From positions 215,735 through 279,734 of the forward strand of contig NZ_JACAGN010000003.1 in the NCBI RefSeq assembly GCF_030324495.1: 64,000 nucleotides of DNA, written 5' to 3'. The translations under genes and the position numbers were made by a program. The stretch comes from Myroides sp. 1354. Its GTDB lineage: Bacteria > Bacteroidota > Bacteroidia > Flavobacteriales > Flavobacteriaceae. Position 1 is the first letter of the stretch, and each line of letters starts with the position of its first letter. The notes below the pieces were generated by a model, which had not been told where the DNA came from, made no database searches, and saw nothing but the letters and a program-made list of their open reading frames with translations. Positions 27,730 through 37,718 of the stretch are shown one piece after another.

Positions 27730-29052
27730 ATGATGAAAGTAACTAAACTCTTATCTGCTTTAGCAATATTTGCGTTAATTTCAGTTGGTACTACTAGTTG
27801 TTCTAGTGATGATAACGTAATTAGACCAGAGAACCCAGACGAAAATGGACAAATAGAAGTAGGTTCTGAACTTCATTTTGAAGGTGCTTACGCTTACGCA
27901 CATGCTGGAAATCCAATTCCATTTGATTTTAAAAAGAAATCGATTTCAATGCAGATGTCATTAATGGCAGGAAGCGGACAAGAAGATGACCTATACAACA
28001 TCATCAAAATCTACAAAAACACAGATGGTGTATTGAAAGTAGTTTCTAAACACCAAACAGCTAGCGAATACAAAGCTTTTTTCTTGCGTAACATCAAAGA
28101 AGGGGAATCATTAGATATTAACATTGATTATTCATTCTCATCTGAAATTGAAGCAATTAAAGCGGTTTATCCAGCTGGTGGAAATTCTACACCAGACCAC
28201 GCAAACAACAAATTCAGCTGGTTAAAATTGACTAAAATGAACGGCGAGAAAATTAACCTTCCAGTACAAGGAAAATACGTTTTCTCACGATCAGGACATA
28301 CTTATTTCTATACTTTCTCAAATGAAACAGTGAATTTCAATGGTTCCTATGACATGAAAGTATTGAAACACAATACCAATACAAACAAAATCTTATTAGA
28401 AGGTAAAGGAGAAAAAGCAGGATCTTACTTTGTAGCACAGTTGAAAAACATCACGGCTAATACAGTAGATGTTGCTCGTTTAACTTTCGGTGAGGCCGAT
28501 GCAAAAACAAAAGCAGAAGCAGAATTTGCTTCAGCAAATGAAGTAGAAGCAAGTTTCAGTACTTATAAAAAAGAAGATGACGAAAATCCTGTATTTGAAG
28601 GATTAAACGGTACTTATGTAACTGAAACAATCGGAGGAAACTTGGGATATTACCAATTTGTAATGAATGGAAACAATGATGCATTCCTATTAATGGGAGA
28701 TTTTTCAGGAGCTGGTAATTTTACTGAAGGTGCTAAATTAGAATTAAAAAAGGTGTTTGATGATCAAGCAAAAGGGCAAATCATCTTTGAAATTACAAAC
28801 TCTGATGGATACTATTCAGGAAGAACAGGTCAATTCTTAACGTTATATGTAAGAGATTACGCTGATGGAACAAAAGCTACATTTGCTATTGCTACAAAAG
28901 GAGGAGTTTCTTCTATTTCTTCAACTAAAGGGGACGTTATTGGAAAAACTTTAGAAGAGGCAAAAGCAATTGCTGCTCCAGATGCAATGAAAATTTGGAA
29001 TGGAGGAATGATGGATTACGCACATGTTTGGATGAGTACAACAAAAAAATAA
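27730..29052 (+). CDS. Lipoprotein of unknown function
   Basis: A 440-residue protein with signal MMKVTKLLSALAIFALISVGTTSC; lipid Cys followed by SSDD, the Ser/Asp context of surface-exported Bacteroidota lipoproteins. The mature part has no family I recognise; it contains two similar beta-rich stretches (LNGTYVTETIGGNLGYYQF, GQFLTLYVRDYADGTKATFAI). Monocistronic, with its own promoter and terminator, directly right of the REP array. It may be surface exposed. Confidence 0.85.
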   Translation: MMKVTKLLSALAIFALISVGTTSCSSDDNVIRPENPDENGQIEVGSELHFEGAYAYAHAGNPIPFDFKKKSISMQMSLMAGSGQEDDLYNIIKIYKNTDGVLKVVSKHQTASEYKAFFLRNIKEGESLDINIDYSFSSEIEAIKAVYPAGGNSTPDHANNKFSWLKLTKMNGEKINLPVQGKYVFSRSGHTYFYTFSNETVNFNGSYDMKVLKHNTNTNKILLEGKGEKAGSYFVAQLKNITANTVDVARLTFGEADAKTKAEAEFASANEVEASFSTYKKEDDENPVFEGLNGTYVTETIGGNLGYYQFVMNGNNDAFLLMGDFSGAGNFTEGAKLELKKVFDDQAKGQIIFEITNSDGYYSGRTGQFLTLYVRDYADGTKATFAIATKGGVSSISSTKGDVIGKTLEEAKAIAAPDAMKIWNGGMMDYAHVWMSTTKK

Positions 29053-29080
29053 TCGCATTTCCATATTTGTTTAAATAATG

Positions 29081-29119
29081 AAAAAAGGCTTTTGAAATTA
29101 ATTTCAAAAGCCTTTTTTT
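29081..29119. terminator. Bidirectional terminator
   Basis: GGCTTTTGAAAT / ATTTCAAAAGCC, loop TA, with A- and T-runs; overlaps the dgt stop on the other strand. Confidence 0.9.
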
Positions 29120-30462
29120 TATTTCGTAACCTTAATTGTATGGTATAATGCTAATGCTTTTCCATCCGTTAACATGGACACAAAATGACAAATACTCATC
29201 AAGCGTTCATATAAACTATCGCTTTCTACAATATAACGCTCTGGCAATAATTTGAGAATCAACCCATCATAGTGATTATCTTCCCCATAATAACGATTAT
29301 TCGTAGCCGTAATAAAGCGTTCTAACAGCGTTTCAATTACTTGATACCCGATGATCTCCTTTTCAATTACTTCTTTGCTCTGATAGACGTTATTGATGCT
29401 TACCGCCAAAATATCTTTCATCTGCGCAATATAAGAACACTTCTCTGTCAAGGCAAACGGATAATCTCCTGCTAGAATCTTTTCTTCATTCTCAATAAAC
29501 AAACGCGTTACATCATCAATTAAACTTCCTATCGCCAACGCGCGCAAATAACTCACGCGGTCTTCTTTAGAATTTAGTTGAGAATACTTTTGTGTATTGA
29601 TGCTATTTTGTACAATCATGATAAGGAATTCCAAGGCGTGTTCTTCTGGAATCCAGCCTAAATTAATTCCGTCTTCAAAATCGGTAATCGTATAACAAAT
29701 ATCATCCGCTGCTTCAACTAGATAAGCCAATGGATGGCGGTGAAATGCCGTTTCCACTCGATCATCTTTCATAATCATCCCCAATTCTGAAGCTACATCG
29801 ATAAAAGCTTCTTTATCCCCTTGAAAGAATCCATACTTCTTATCTGAAATATCGCGGGTTGGTTTTTTAGGTAAACTTTCTTTTGGATATTTCATAAACG
29901 CACCTAAGGTTGCATAGGAAATACGCAATCCTCCTTCAATCCCTGGACGCGATTTAGTCAAAATTGAAAAACCATTGGCATTCCCCTCGAAATCAATCAA
30001 GTCTTGCCATTCTTTTTCCGTCATTTTCTCTTTGAATGCCAAGCCTTTTCCTCGGCTAAAAAAATCGCCAATCGCCTTTTCTCCTGAATGTCCAAAAGGG
30101 GGATTTCCGATGTCATGTGCCAAAGATGCAGCTGCGACAATAGCACCAAAGTCATTGACTGTATAGCCATATTCTTCAGCCAAGTAAGTATACTTTTGTA
30201 AAAGCTTCGCCCCTACATTGCGCCCTAAGGAACGACCTACCACAGAAACTTCTAAACTATGCGTCAACCTGGTGTGAACAAAGTCTGTTTTTGATAAAGG
30301 GATTACTTGTGTTTTATCTTGTAAACTGCGAAAAGGTGAAGAGAAGATAATGCGATCATAATCTACTTCAAAACCGATTCTCGTTTGACTTTCATCTAAG
30401 CGATTTCGTACAAAGGTGTCGCCGTGTTTTTTTAAAGACAGCAACTTTTCCCATTTCATCAT
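29119..30462 (-). CDS. dgt: Deoxyguanosinetriphosphate triphosphohydrolase-like protein
   Basis: A 447-residue HD-domain enzyme that cleaves dNTPs to nucleoside and triphosphate. The metal-binding residues lie in TRLTHSLEVSVVGRSLG and LAHDIGNPPFGHSGE, with a later Asp in VEAADDICYTITDFEDG. The N-terminal DYDRIIFSSPFRSLQDKTQVIPL is typical of dGTPase-like proteins. It is transcribed after the AAA ATPase gene, 23 bases downstream. Relatives can lower dNTP pools during phage attack, but this copy looks like the housekeeping type. Confidence 0.92.
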   Translation of the reverse strand: MMKWEKLLSLKKHGDTFVRNRLDESQTRIGFEVDYDRIIFSSPFRSLQDKTQVIPLSKTDFVHTRLTHSLEVSVVGRSLGRNVGAKLLQKYTYLAEEYGYTVNDFGAIVAAASLAHDIGNPPFGHSGEKAIGDFFSRGKGLAFKEKMTEKEWQDLIDFEGNANGFSILTKSRPGIEGGLRISYATLGAFMKYPKESLPKKPTRDISDKKYGFFQGDKEAFIDVASELGMIMKDDRVETAFHRHPLAYLVEAADDICYTITDFEDGINLGWIPEEHALEFLIMIVQNSINTQKYSQLNSKEDRVSYLRALAIGSLIDDVTRLFIENEEKILAGDYPFALTEKCSYIAQMKDILAVSINNVYQSKEVIEKEIIGYQVIETLLERFITATNNRYYGEDNHYDGLILKLLPERYIVESDSLYERLMSICHFVSMLTDGKALALYHTIKVTK

Positions 30463-30485
30463 ATATACTATTCTTTTATTCTTTA

Positions 30486-31190
30486 CTAATTTTCTAATGC
30501 CAGTTGGCTTGTAATAATGTTGTTTTTCACCGTGCGATAAATATGCGTCTTCGCCTCTGCATAAGAAATATCATATAAACGCTCCACAGTAGCATACTCC
30601 GCTGGATAAACGGCTAACATTTTATCGTAATATTGATCCAAAGCTTCCTTTTCTGGAGCTGTATATTCCAATTTCAATTCAAAACGACGCACCAGTGCCT
30701 CATCAATCATCTGAATTTGATTGGTCGCTGCGATTAAAATAGACTTTTGTGGAAAATTGTCAATGAGTTGTAAAATAGCATTGACTACGCGCTTCATCTC
30801 ACTATTGTCTTTGTTGTCGTAATCGCGAATTTGCCCTAAAGAGTCAAACTCATCAAAAAACAAAACAGCACTCTCATATTGAATTTCTTTAAATAGACTT
30901 TCGATATTCTTTGCTGTTTCACCGAGTTTAGACGAGACAATAGTCGCCAAGTTTACAATGATTAGTTTTTTATCTAACTGTTTTGCAATGGCTTTTGCCG
31001 TCATGGTTTTACCACAACCTGTTTTTCCGTATAATAAAATTTTATTACTTACAGGTAGGTTGTACTTCGTCAAGATTTCACGATACTTATATTCTTTTAA
31101 GAACGCTTCGATTTCTCTTGCTACTCCTTCAGTAAACATGACGTCTTCTAAACGAGTATCCGTTCGATCGATATAATACAAAGAACTCAT
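30486..31190 (-). CDS. AAA family ATPase
   Basis: A 234-residue stand-alone AAA domain: Walker A GKTGCGKT at 55-62, Walker B LFFDEFDS near 110-116, sensor 1 ATNQ, and arginine-finger region EALVRRFELKLEY. It has only a short N-terminal part and no protease or substrate-binding domain. The family is an unassigned ATPase that may remodel a partner protein. Promoter box at 31223-31230. Possibly cotranscribed with dgt. Confidence 0.85.
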   Translation of the reverse strand: MSSLYYIDRTDTRLEDVMFTEGVAREIEAFLKEYKYREILTKYNLPVSNKILLYGKTGCGKTMTAKAIAKQLDKKLIIVNLATIVSSKLGETAKNIESLFKEIQYESAVLFFDEFDSLGQIRDYDNKDNSEMKRVVNAILQLIDNFPQKSILIAATNQIQMIDEALVRRFELKLEYTAPEKEALDQYYDKMLAVYPAEYATVERLYDISYAEAKTHIYRTVKNNIITSQLALEN

Positions 31191-31222
31191 CTCAAAAAAT
31201 AGGATTTGAACATTATTAACTA

Positions 31223-31230
31223 CAAATATA
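31223..31230 (-). promoter_or_regulatory. -7 box of the AAA ATPase gene
   Basis: TATATTTG on the minus strand, 33 bases upstream of the start. Confidence 0.55.
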
Positions 31231-31313
31231 AGCTAAAAAAAACGTTAGACTCCAACGAGTTTCCTTAAAAAAGCAAAGCATAAACAATCCCTATTTAGAC
31301 CCAATTGACACAA

Positions 31314-32225
31314 CTAAAATTTAGGTTTACGTCCGTGTTTATTAGGTAAATCCTCTCCTTTCAACAGAAGTAAAATTAGTAAAACAGCGATATTCAATAG
31401 CGGAATTAACAACAATAAAGACAGAATACCGTGTCGATTGACATCGTGTAATCGTCTAGCAGAACAAATAATCAATACATAGATTAAAGCTGTACAAATG
31501 AAAGAATACATTCCGTCATGTTCAAAATGAGGTTGATAAAGAAATGCCATTAGAAACAACGTAGTCAAAAATGCTACACGTAATCCAAAATCTTTTCTTG
31601 AACTTCTACCCAAAGGAGCTAAAAATCCCATACTCCAATGCTGCGGATTTGTATACTTCACTTGATCACGTAAATTCGCTTCTGTAAAATTCATATACAC
31701 TCCATTGTTTAAATGAATACTGCGCTTCGTAATTTTCGAACTATGTTGATTGGTCGCCGTCAATTCAAAAGACAAATACTTCGCATCTAATTCTTTTACG
31801 CGATAAATAACTTTTCCTCTCAACTCATCCATATAACCCAAAGGATAAATTCGAATCACATCGGCCTGTTTACACTCCCAACTAATCTCAATCAAATCTC
31901 CCATAAAGAAGTAAGATTGATTACACGAAAAATCAATAATTTCCGGCTGATAGTAATCTGTCGTTGTTTGTGTAGGTCTTGCTGTTTGCGTCCTTTCTGT
32001 CGTTGTTGATTGGGTTCGAAACAACGTTAAATCATAAGCTCTTCGCTCTACTTCATTACCCAAAACTTCATAGGCCTTAATCACATCAAATAACTTATGT
32101 TGGTATGCCGTATTCCCTTGATTCATGTCGGGATGATATTGCTTAGACAATCGCCTAAACGCTTGTTTAATCTCCCTGGGACTAGCTGATGAGTCAACTT
32201 CTAAAATAGCATAATAGCTGCGCAT
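31314..32225 (-). CDS. J-domain protein fused to a DUF805-type membrane domain
   Basis: A 303-residue protein. Residues 1-68 form a J domain with the HPD motif (QYHPDMNQGN) that stimulates DnaK ATPase. A Thr/Gln-rich linker (about 73-95) and a beta-rich segment (IDFSCNQSYFFMGDLIEISWECKQADVIRIYP) follow. The C-terminal third has three or four membrane helices with the DUF805 signature ARRLHDVNRHGILSLLLLIP. The J domain would lie on the cytoplasmic side, bringing DnaK to the membrane. It is not DnaJ itself, since there is no zinc-finger region. Confidence 0.85.
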   Translation of the reverse strand: MRSYYAILEVDSSASPREIKQAFRRLSKQYHPDMNQGNTAYQHKLFDVIKAYEVLGNEVERRAYDLTLFRTQSTTTERTQTARPTQTTTDYYQPEIIDFSCNQSYFFMGDLIEISWECKQADVIRIYPLGYMDELRGKVIYRVKELDAKYLSFELTATNQHSSKITKRSIHLNNGVYMNFTEANLRDQVKYTNPQHWSMGFLAPLGRSSRKDFGLRVAFLTTLFLMAFLYQPHFEHDGMYSFICTALIYVLIICSARRLHDVNRHGILSLLLLIPLLNIAVLLILLLLKGEDLPNKHGRKPKF

Positions 32226-32391
32226 ATACTCTTATACATTAAATACAGTGTCAAAATTGATTACTTACTGTTATACAATAACAGCTAGTAAAAGAATGGG
32301 GAATGTAGTGCAATAACAGCTTTTAACAAAACAAACCTTCTTTTAATTCATCTATTTTGATGTTTTTTTACACTGCAACACTTTTAAGCAT

Positions 32392-32421
32392 AAAAAAAGG
32401 AGACAATTTCACATTATCTCC
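32392..32421 (-). terminator. Terminator of the 74-residue gene
   Basis: On the minus strand GGAGATAAT / ATTGTCTCC (one T-G wobble) around GTGAA, then seven Ts. Confidence 0.75.
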
Positions 32422-32457
32422 TCTATTCATCAATACCAATTGTTATTGTATTGTATT

Positions 32458-32682
32458 CTATTCTTCATCCGCTAAGAAAAACTTCATGGATTTCATCGGA
32501 TAAGCATCTCTACTTTTTCCACTTGGATTAGCAATTACCGTTTTGATACTCACTAAATCACCCAATTTGAATTGAGCTTCTGTATATTGATAATCTAAAA
32601 GGTAAGGTCCGCAAAAATAATTTCCTTGTTCATCTTTCTCTATAATCCCTCTAAATATCCCTTTTTTCGTTTCTTTCGACAT
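32458..32682 (-). CDS. Small conserved-looking protein of unknown function
   Basis: 74 residues starting MSKETKKGIFRGIIEKDEQGNYF, beta-rich, ending SMKFFLADEE. An upstream in-frame ATG at 32706 lies inside the -7 box (32704-32711), so translation must begin at 32682, about 15 bases from the predicted transcript start. Monocistronic, with promoter and terminator of its own. No family recognised. Confidence 0.75.
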   Translation of the reverse strand: MSKETKKGIFRGIIEKDEQGNYFCGPYLLDYQYTEAQFKLGDLVSIKTVIANPSGKSRDAYPMKSMKFFLADEE

Positions 32683-32703
32683 GGTCTTTATTGTTTTAAT
32701 GGA

Positions 32704-32711
32704 CAAAGATA
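32704..32711 (-). promoter_or_regulatory. -7 box deciding the start of the 74-residue gene
   Basis: Minus-strand TATCTTTG. It overlaps an in-frame ATG at 32706, which rules that codon out as the translation start. Confidence 0.6.
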
Positions 32712-32760
32712 CAATAGAAAAAGGGTTTTTTATAAGGTTTGTGATTTTGTTATTGATGAG

Positions 32761-32808
32761 GTGAGGTTTGTTCTTTGTGAGGTTTGTTCTTTGTGAGATT
32801 TGCTCTTT
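32761..32808. repeat. 16-bp tandem repeat, three units
   Basis: GTGAGGTTTGTTCTTT twice exactly (32761, 32777), then GTGAGATTTGCTCTTT (32793); a partial GTGA follows. Lies between two same-strand genes; possible phase-variable length. Confidence 0.9.
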
Positions 32809-32856
32809 GTGATGGCTTAACTCCTACCCCTCAATCCTTAACTCAACTGATCCAAT

Positions 32857-32887
32857 AAAAAAAGGCAACTAAACTAGTTGCCTTTTT
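32857..32887 (-). terminator. Terminator after sucB
   Basis: AAAGGCAACT / AGTTGCCTTT with loop AAACT; T-run on the minus strand. Confidence 0.9.
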
Positions 32888-32908
32888 GTGATATAAACCT
32901 TTATTCTA

Positions 32909-34132
32909 TTAAAGTTCTAAAGCTTTTTTAGGATTATTATCCATCAATAATTCAGTTGGATTTTCTAATGCTTCTTTAATTGCTACTAAGAAACCTACTG
33001 ACTCACGTCCGTCAATGATACGGTGGTCATATGACAACGCAACATACATCATTGGGTGGATTTCCACTTTACCATCTACAGCGATTGGACGCTCGATGAT
33101 GTTGTGCATGCCCAAGATTCCAGATTGTGGAGGGTTGATGATTGGTGTAGATAACATCGATCCAAATACACCACCATTAGTGATTGTAAAAGTCCCACCT
33201 GTCATTTCATCTACAGTAATTTGTCCATCACGAGCTCTTGTAGCTAAACGTTTAATTTCAGCTTCAACTCCACGGAAAGACAACAATTCAGCGTTGCGAA
33301 CAACAGGAACCATTAGTCCTTTTGGACCTGATACTGCGATTGAAATATCACAGAAATCATATTTAATTTGCTCTTGACCATCGATCATAGAGTTTACATC
33401 TGGATACAATTCTAAAGCGCGAGTAACTGCTTTCGTAAAGAAAGACATAAATCCTAAACCAACACCGTGTTTTGCTTTGAAAGCGTCTTTGTATTCGCTT
33501 CTTAGCTTGTTTACGTTTGTTAAGTTAACTTCGTTAAACGTCGTTAACATAGCTGTTGTATTTTTAGCTTCAACCAAACGCTCTGCTACCTTACGACGCA
33601 ACATAGACATTTTTTTGCGCTCTTCTCCTCTTGGTCCACCTGTTGGAGTTCCCATAGAGTGTTTCGCGTTTAAAGCATCTTCTTTTGTGATTCTACCTTC
33701 TTTTCCTGTTCCAGTAACTGAAGCAGGATCAATATTTTTTTCATCTAATATTTTTTTGGCAGCTGGCGAAGCTGAACCTGTTGCATAAGTAGCTGCTGCA
33801 GGTGCTTGTACTGGCTCTGCCTTAGGCGCTTCTGCTTTTGGAGCCTCCGCTGCTGGCTTAGCTTCTGTAGAAGATCCTCCCGCTGGTTTTGCTGCCCCTG
33901 TATCGATTAAACAAACCACTTGTCCTACCGCTACTGCGTCACCTTCTTCTGCTTTTAAAGTAATGATTCCGCTTGCTTCAGCAGGCAATTCTAATGTTGC
34001 TTTATCTGAATCAACCTCAGCAATTGCTTGGTCTTTTTCAACATAGTCTCCATCTTTTACCAACCAAGTAGCAATTTCAACCTCTGTAATTGATTCACCT
34101 GGTGAAGGAACTTTCATTTCTAAGATGCTCAT
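32909..34132 (-). CDS. sucB: Dihydrolipoamide succinyltransferase, E2 of 2-oxoglutarate dehydrogenase
   Basis: Transfers succinyl groups from lipoyl-lysine to CoA in the TCA cycle. The 407-residue protein has one lipoyl domain (lysine in [13 protein letters not shown], near residue 43), an Ala/Pro/Glu linker, an E3-binding domain ([22 protein letters not shown]) and the catalytic core ending in [18 protein letters not shown] with the active His. It follows sucA by 48 bases on the same strand, with no clear promoter between them. The E3 gene is not in this window. Confidence 0.96.
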   Translation of the reverse strand: MSILEMKVPSPGESITEVEIATWLVKDGDYVEKDQAIAEVDSDKATLELPAEASGIITLKAEEGDAVAVGQVVCLIDTGAAKPAGGSSTEAKPAAEAPKAEAPKAEPVQAPAAATYATGSASPAAKKILDEKNIDPASVTGTGKEGRITKEDALNAKHSMGTPTGGPRGEERKKMSMLRRKVAERLVEAKNTTAMLTTFNEVNLTNVNKLRSEYKDAFKAKHGVGLGFMSFFTKAVTRALELYPDVNSMIDGQEQIKYDFCDISIAVSGPKGLMVPVVRNAELLSFRGVEAEIKRLATRARDGQITVDEMTGGTFTITNGGVFGSMLSTPIINPPQSGILGMHNIIERPIAVDGKVEIHPMMYVALSYDHRIIDGRESVGFLVAIKEALENPTELLMDNNPKKALEL

Positions 34133-34180
34133 CGTATATTCTTTAATTAAATATTGTTATGTAAAAATACTCTTTTTTTA

Positions 34181-36952
34181 TTATAAGTTCTTATTAAAAA
34201 CTTTTTCAACTGCATAAGCAAAACGCTTTTTAGAACGCGTTGAACTTCCTGAAGCTGGTGCACTATACGCTTTATTACCTGCATAACGCAATGGTTTCTC
34301 GTCAAAATTCATCAACATATAACCATAAGCTCCCATGTTTTTCGGTTCTTCTTGTGCCCAAACAAAATCATCTGCATTCGGATAAGAAGCAATTACTGCT
34401 TTAATCTGCTCTACTGGCAATGGGAATAATTGTTCTAAACGCACAAATGCGATATCTTCTCTTCCTAATTCTTCTCTTCTCGCTACTAAGTCGTAGTAGA
34501 ATTTACCAGAACAGAAAACCAATGATTTCACTTTTGCTTTATCTACTCCTGCATCATCAATTACATATTGGAACTTACCATCAGTGAACTCACTAATTGT
34601 AGACGTTGCCAATGGATGTCTTAACAAGCTCTTTGGTGACATTACAATTAACGGTTTTCTGAAATCAGTTACCATTTGTCTGCGCATCAAGTGGAAGAAG
34701 TTAGCTGGAGTGGTACAGTTTGCTACAAACATATTGTGTTCTGCGCACAATTGTAAGTAACGCTCTAAACGCGCTGAAGAGTGCTCTGCTCCTTGGTTTT
34801 CATATCCGTGAGGCAATAGCATTACTAAACCATTTTGACTACTCCATTTATCTTCTGCTGCAGAAATATACTGATCCAACATAATTTGTGCTCCGTTTGA
34901 GAAATCTCCAAACTGAGCTTCCCAAATCGTCAAAGTATTCGGGTTTGTCAACGCATATCCGTATTCAAATCCCAAAACAGCATACTCAGACAATAATGAG
35001 TTGTAAATTCTCATTTGTCCTTTTTGTTCTTTCAATTGATTCAACAAGATGATTGATTCTTCCGTATCTTCTGTTTTAACTACAGCATGACGGTGAGAGA
35101 ACGTTCCACGCTCTACATCTTGTCCTGACATACGCACATCATATCCTTGAGATATTAATGATCCGTAAGCCAATAATTCACCCATTGCCCAGTCTAATTT
35201 ATCATTTTCAAAGAACATCGCTTTGCGGTCTCCGATAAGACGTTTTACTTTGCTAATGAATTTTTTATCTTCTGGAAGTTCAGTGATTACCTCAGCGATA
35301 TCTGTCAATAGTTGTTTAGACACTTTTGTATCATAATCCACAACCATCGCTGTTTCATCTACAATCTTGAACTCTTTCCAGTTTTCTTGCATGAACGTTC
35401 TGATTTTAGCAAACTCATTTTCACGAGACATTTGCAAATCTTGTTCTAATACATCTTTATATTGTTGTTCTAAATTTTTCACAAAGCTCTCGTCAACAAT
35501 CTTATCTTCTAACAATCTTGCGTTATAGATATTTCTTGCATTTGGATGTTTTGCAATCAATTTATATAATAAAGGTTGAGTGAATTTTGGTTCATCTCCC
35601 TCGTTATGTCCATATTTACGGTATCCCACTAAATCGATGAATACATCTCTACCAAACGTCATGCGGTATTCTAAAGCAAATAAGAAAGCACGTACAGCAG
35701 CTTCAGTATCATCTGCATTTACGTGTAATACAGGAGAAGCTGTTACCTTAGCAATATCTGTTGAATACGTAGAAGAACGTCCATCGGTGAAGTTTGTTGT
35801 AAATCCAACTTGGTTGTTTAATACCACGTGGATTGTGCCTTCTGTTTTATACCCTCTTAACTGCGCCATTTGCACGATTTCATACACGATTCCCTGTCCT
35901 GAAATAGCGGCATCTCCGTGTAAAGCGATAGGCAATACTTTAGAAGGTTGATTCGTATATACCGTATCTTGTTTTGCTCTTGCGATTCCTTCGATTACTG
36001 CACCTACTGTCTCTAAGTGAGAAGGGTTTGGTGTTAGGTTTACATGAATATCTTTTCCTGAGCGTGTTTTACGTGTTGAACTTAATCCCAAGTGGTATTT
36101 TACGTCTCCATCATATCCCTCAACCGTATCATAATCTTTACCATCGAATTCTGAGAAGATTTCTTGGGTTGGTTTTTTGAATACGTTTGCTAAAACGTTC
36201 AAACGACCACGGTGAGCCATACCCACTACAATTTCCTCTACTCCTTTTTCAGCAGCTGATTCAATTAAAAAGTCCATCGCAGGAATTGCGGCTTCCAATC
36301 CTTCTAAAGAGAAACGCTTTTGTCCCACATATTTTGTATTCAAGAAATTTTCAAAAGAAACCGCCTCAATCAACTTGTGTAGGATTTCTTTTTTCTCTTC
36401 TGAATTAAATTTTGCTTCTGGGATTTCGAAGTGATCTTGGATCCAATTCACTTCTTTTTCGTCTGTGATATATTTGAATTCAATACCTAAAGTTGCACAG
36501 TAGATTTTCTCTAATTGAGTCACGATTTGCGCCAAAGTAGAAGCGGGTAATTGAATTGCTTTCGCTGCGTCAAAGGTTGTATTTAAATCAGCAGCAGATA
36601 AACCAAATTTCTCTAAACTTAAATCTGGATGAACAACTCTTCTTTCTCTAAGCGGGTTTGTTTTAGTCAATAGGTGTCCGTAAGTCCTGTAGCCATCGAT
36701 TAATTTCAATACTGCTAGCTCTTTTGTAATTTGGCTCGTATCTACCGAATTACCTGTATTTGAACTATTTGAAGGAGAAGAAACATAAGTTACTTTTTCA
36801 ACTGTGCCATCATTAAATTCGTTTGCAAAATCGAACCCCTGAAAGAAGGCTCTCCAACTTGGTTCTACGCTATCTGGATTTTCTAAATATTGATCATACA
36901 AATCTGCAAAAAATGCAGTGTGTGCCGCGTTTAAAAAGGAAAATCTATCCAT
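34181..36952 (-). CDS. sucA: 2-oxoglutarate dehydrogenase E1
   Basis: Thiamine diphosphate enzyme of 923 residues that decarboxylates 2-oxoglutarate and loads lipoyl-E2. It has the N-terminal FLNAAHTAFFADLYDQYLENPDSVEPSWRAFF segment, the VVGMAHRGRLNVLANV motif, the ThDP fold HGDAAISGQGIVYE with NNQVGFTTN, and the C-terminal EEPKNMGAYGYM. The length is typical for the Proteobacteria/Bacteroidota type. It forms an operon with sucB. A -7 box at 36993-37000 precedes it. Confidence 0.97.
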   Translation of the reverse strand: MDRFSFLNAAHTAFFADLYDQYLENPDSVEPSWRAFFQGFDFANEFNDGTVEKVTYVSSPSNSSNTGNSVDTSQITKELAVLKLIDGYRTYGHLLTKTNPLRERRVVHPDLSLEKFGLSAADLNTTFDAAKAIQLPASTLAQIVTQLEKIYCATLGIEFKYITDEKEVNWIQDHFEIPEAKFNSEEKKEILHKLIEAVSFENFLNTKYVGQKRFSLEGLEAAIPAMDFLIESAAEKGVEEIVVGMAHRGRLNVLANVFKKPTQEIFSEFDGKDYDTVEGYDGDVKYHLGLSSTRKTRSGKDIHVNLTPNPSHLETVGAVIEGIARAKQDTVYTNQPSKVLPIALHGDAAISGQGIVYEIVQMAQLRGYKTEGTIHVVLNNQVGFTTNFTDGRSSTYSTDIAKVTASPVLHVNADDTEAAVRAFLFALEYRMTFGRDVFIDLVGYRKYGHNEGDEPKFTQPLLYKLIAKHPNARNIYNARLLEDKIVDESFVKNLEQQYKDVLEQDLQMSRENEFAKIRTFMQENWKEFKIVDETAMVVDYDTKVSKQLLTDIAEVITELPEDKKFISKVKRLIGDRKAMFFENDKLDWAMGELLAYGSLISQGYDVRMSGQDVERGTFSHRHAVVKTEDTEESIILLNQLKEQKGQMRIYNSLLSEYAVLGFEYGYALTNPNTLTIWEAQFGDFSNGAQIMLDQYISAAEDKWSSQNGLVMLLPHGYENQGAEHSSARLERYLQLCAEHNMFVANCTTPANFFHLMRRQMVTDFRKPLIVMSPKSLLRHPLATSTISEFTDGKFQYVIDDAGVDKAKVKSLVFCSGKFYYDLVARREELGREDIAFVRLEQLFPLPVEQIKAVIASYPNADDFVWAQEEPKNMGAYGYMLMNFDEKPLRYAGNKAYSAPASGSSTRSKKRFAYAVEKVFNKNL

Positions 36953-36992
36953 AATTTTCGTCTAAAGACCTATTGATTAAATATTATATATA

Positions 36993-37000
36993 CAAAAATA
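36993..37000 (-). promoter_or_regulatory. -7 box of sucA-sucB
   Basis: Minus-strand TATTTTTG, 41 bases upstream of the sucA start; the -33 element is weak. Confidence 0.45.
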
Positions 37001-37068
37001 CAACTCTTTGATTACAAAAGTATAAACTTTTTCTTATTTTTATCTCACAACAATTTCATAAAACAGCT

Positions 37069-37647
37069 ATGAGAAGATTTTATGTCAAAAAAATGAGTGT
37101 TTTATTCGTTTTTTCATTTTTTTTATTGTCCAATTTTTCACTTTTTGCACAACAAAACCGAAATAACTCCGAAAATTACGATTCTGTCAAAAAATGGAGA
37201 TTTGGTGGAGGGTTCGGTTTGGGCTTTGGCAACGGGTATACCGATGTGATGTTAGCGCCAAGTGCTTTATACGAAATTAACCCTTATTTGAATGTAGGAG
37301 TAGGTTTACAAGGAAGTTACATCAACAGTAAAAATCGCTCTTTTTACTATAGTAGCGTAAAAGAATATCAATCTTGGATTTATGGTGGAAGCTTGATTGC
37401 TCTTTCCAATCCCATTCCTCAACTACAATTATCTATCGAACTGGAGCAATTACGCGTAAACAACACCTATACTTATAAGGAGGATTTACAAAAATTAGAT
37501 GCTAACTTTTGGAACACCGCTTTATTTTTAGGTGCTGGATACAGTAGCGGACCTGCCACGGTAGGCGTTCGATTCAATGTCTTGTACCGCGAAAAAGACA
37601 TGGTATATGGCAGTGCCTTTATGCCCTTCATCCGCGTCTATTTCTAA
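37069..37647 (+). CDS. Small outer-membrane beta-barrel protein
   Basis: A 192-residue exported protein; the signal ends near LFAQQN. Glycine/aromatic-rich strands follow (WRFGGGFGLGFGNGYTDVMLAPSALYEINPYLNVGVGLQGSY), closing with FMPFIRVYF, a C-terminal aromatic barrel signature. Homologues next to sucA in Flavobacteriaceae are often mislabelled as alpha-ketoglutarate decarboxylase; nothing here supports an enzyme. An internal Met (37093) is an alternative start and would give a cleaner signal peptide. Confidence 0.8.
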   Translation: MRRFYVKKMSVLFVFSFFLLSNFSLFAQQNRNNSENYDSVKKWRFGGGFGLGFGNGYTDVMLAPSALYEINPYLNVGVGLQGSYINSKNRSFYYSSVKEYQSWIYGGSLIALSNPIPQLQLSIELEQLRVNNTYTYKEDLQKLDANFWNTALFLGAGYSSGPATVGVRFNVLYREKDMVYGSAFMPFIRVYF

Positions 37648-37664
37648 CAACACCTTTTATAAGA

Positions 37665-37708
37665 TACAAAAAAAGAGCCGATTTGTTCAATCGGCTCTTT
37701 TTTTGTAT
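37665..37708. terminator. Bidirectional terminator, copy 1 of a duplicated pair
   Basis: AAAAGAGCCGATT / AATCGGCTCTTTT with loop TGTTC, inside longer A/T runs. The same sequence including the loop recurs at 38636-38679. Confidence 0.92.
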
Positions 37709-37718
37709 CTCATCCCTA

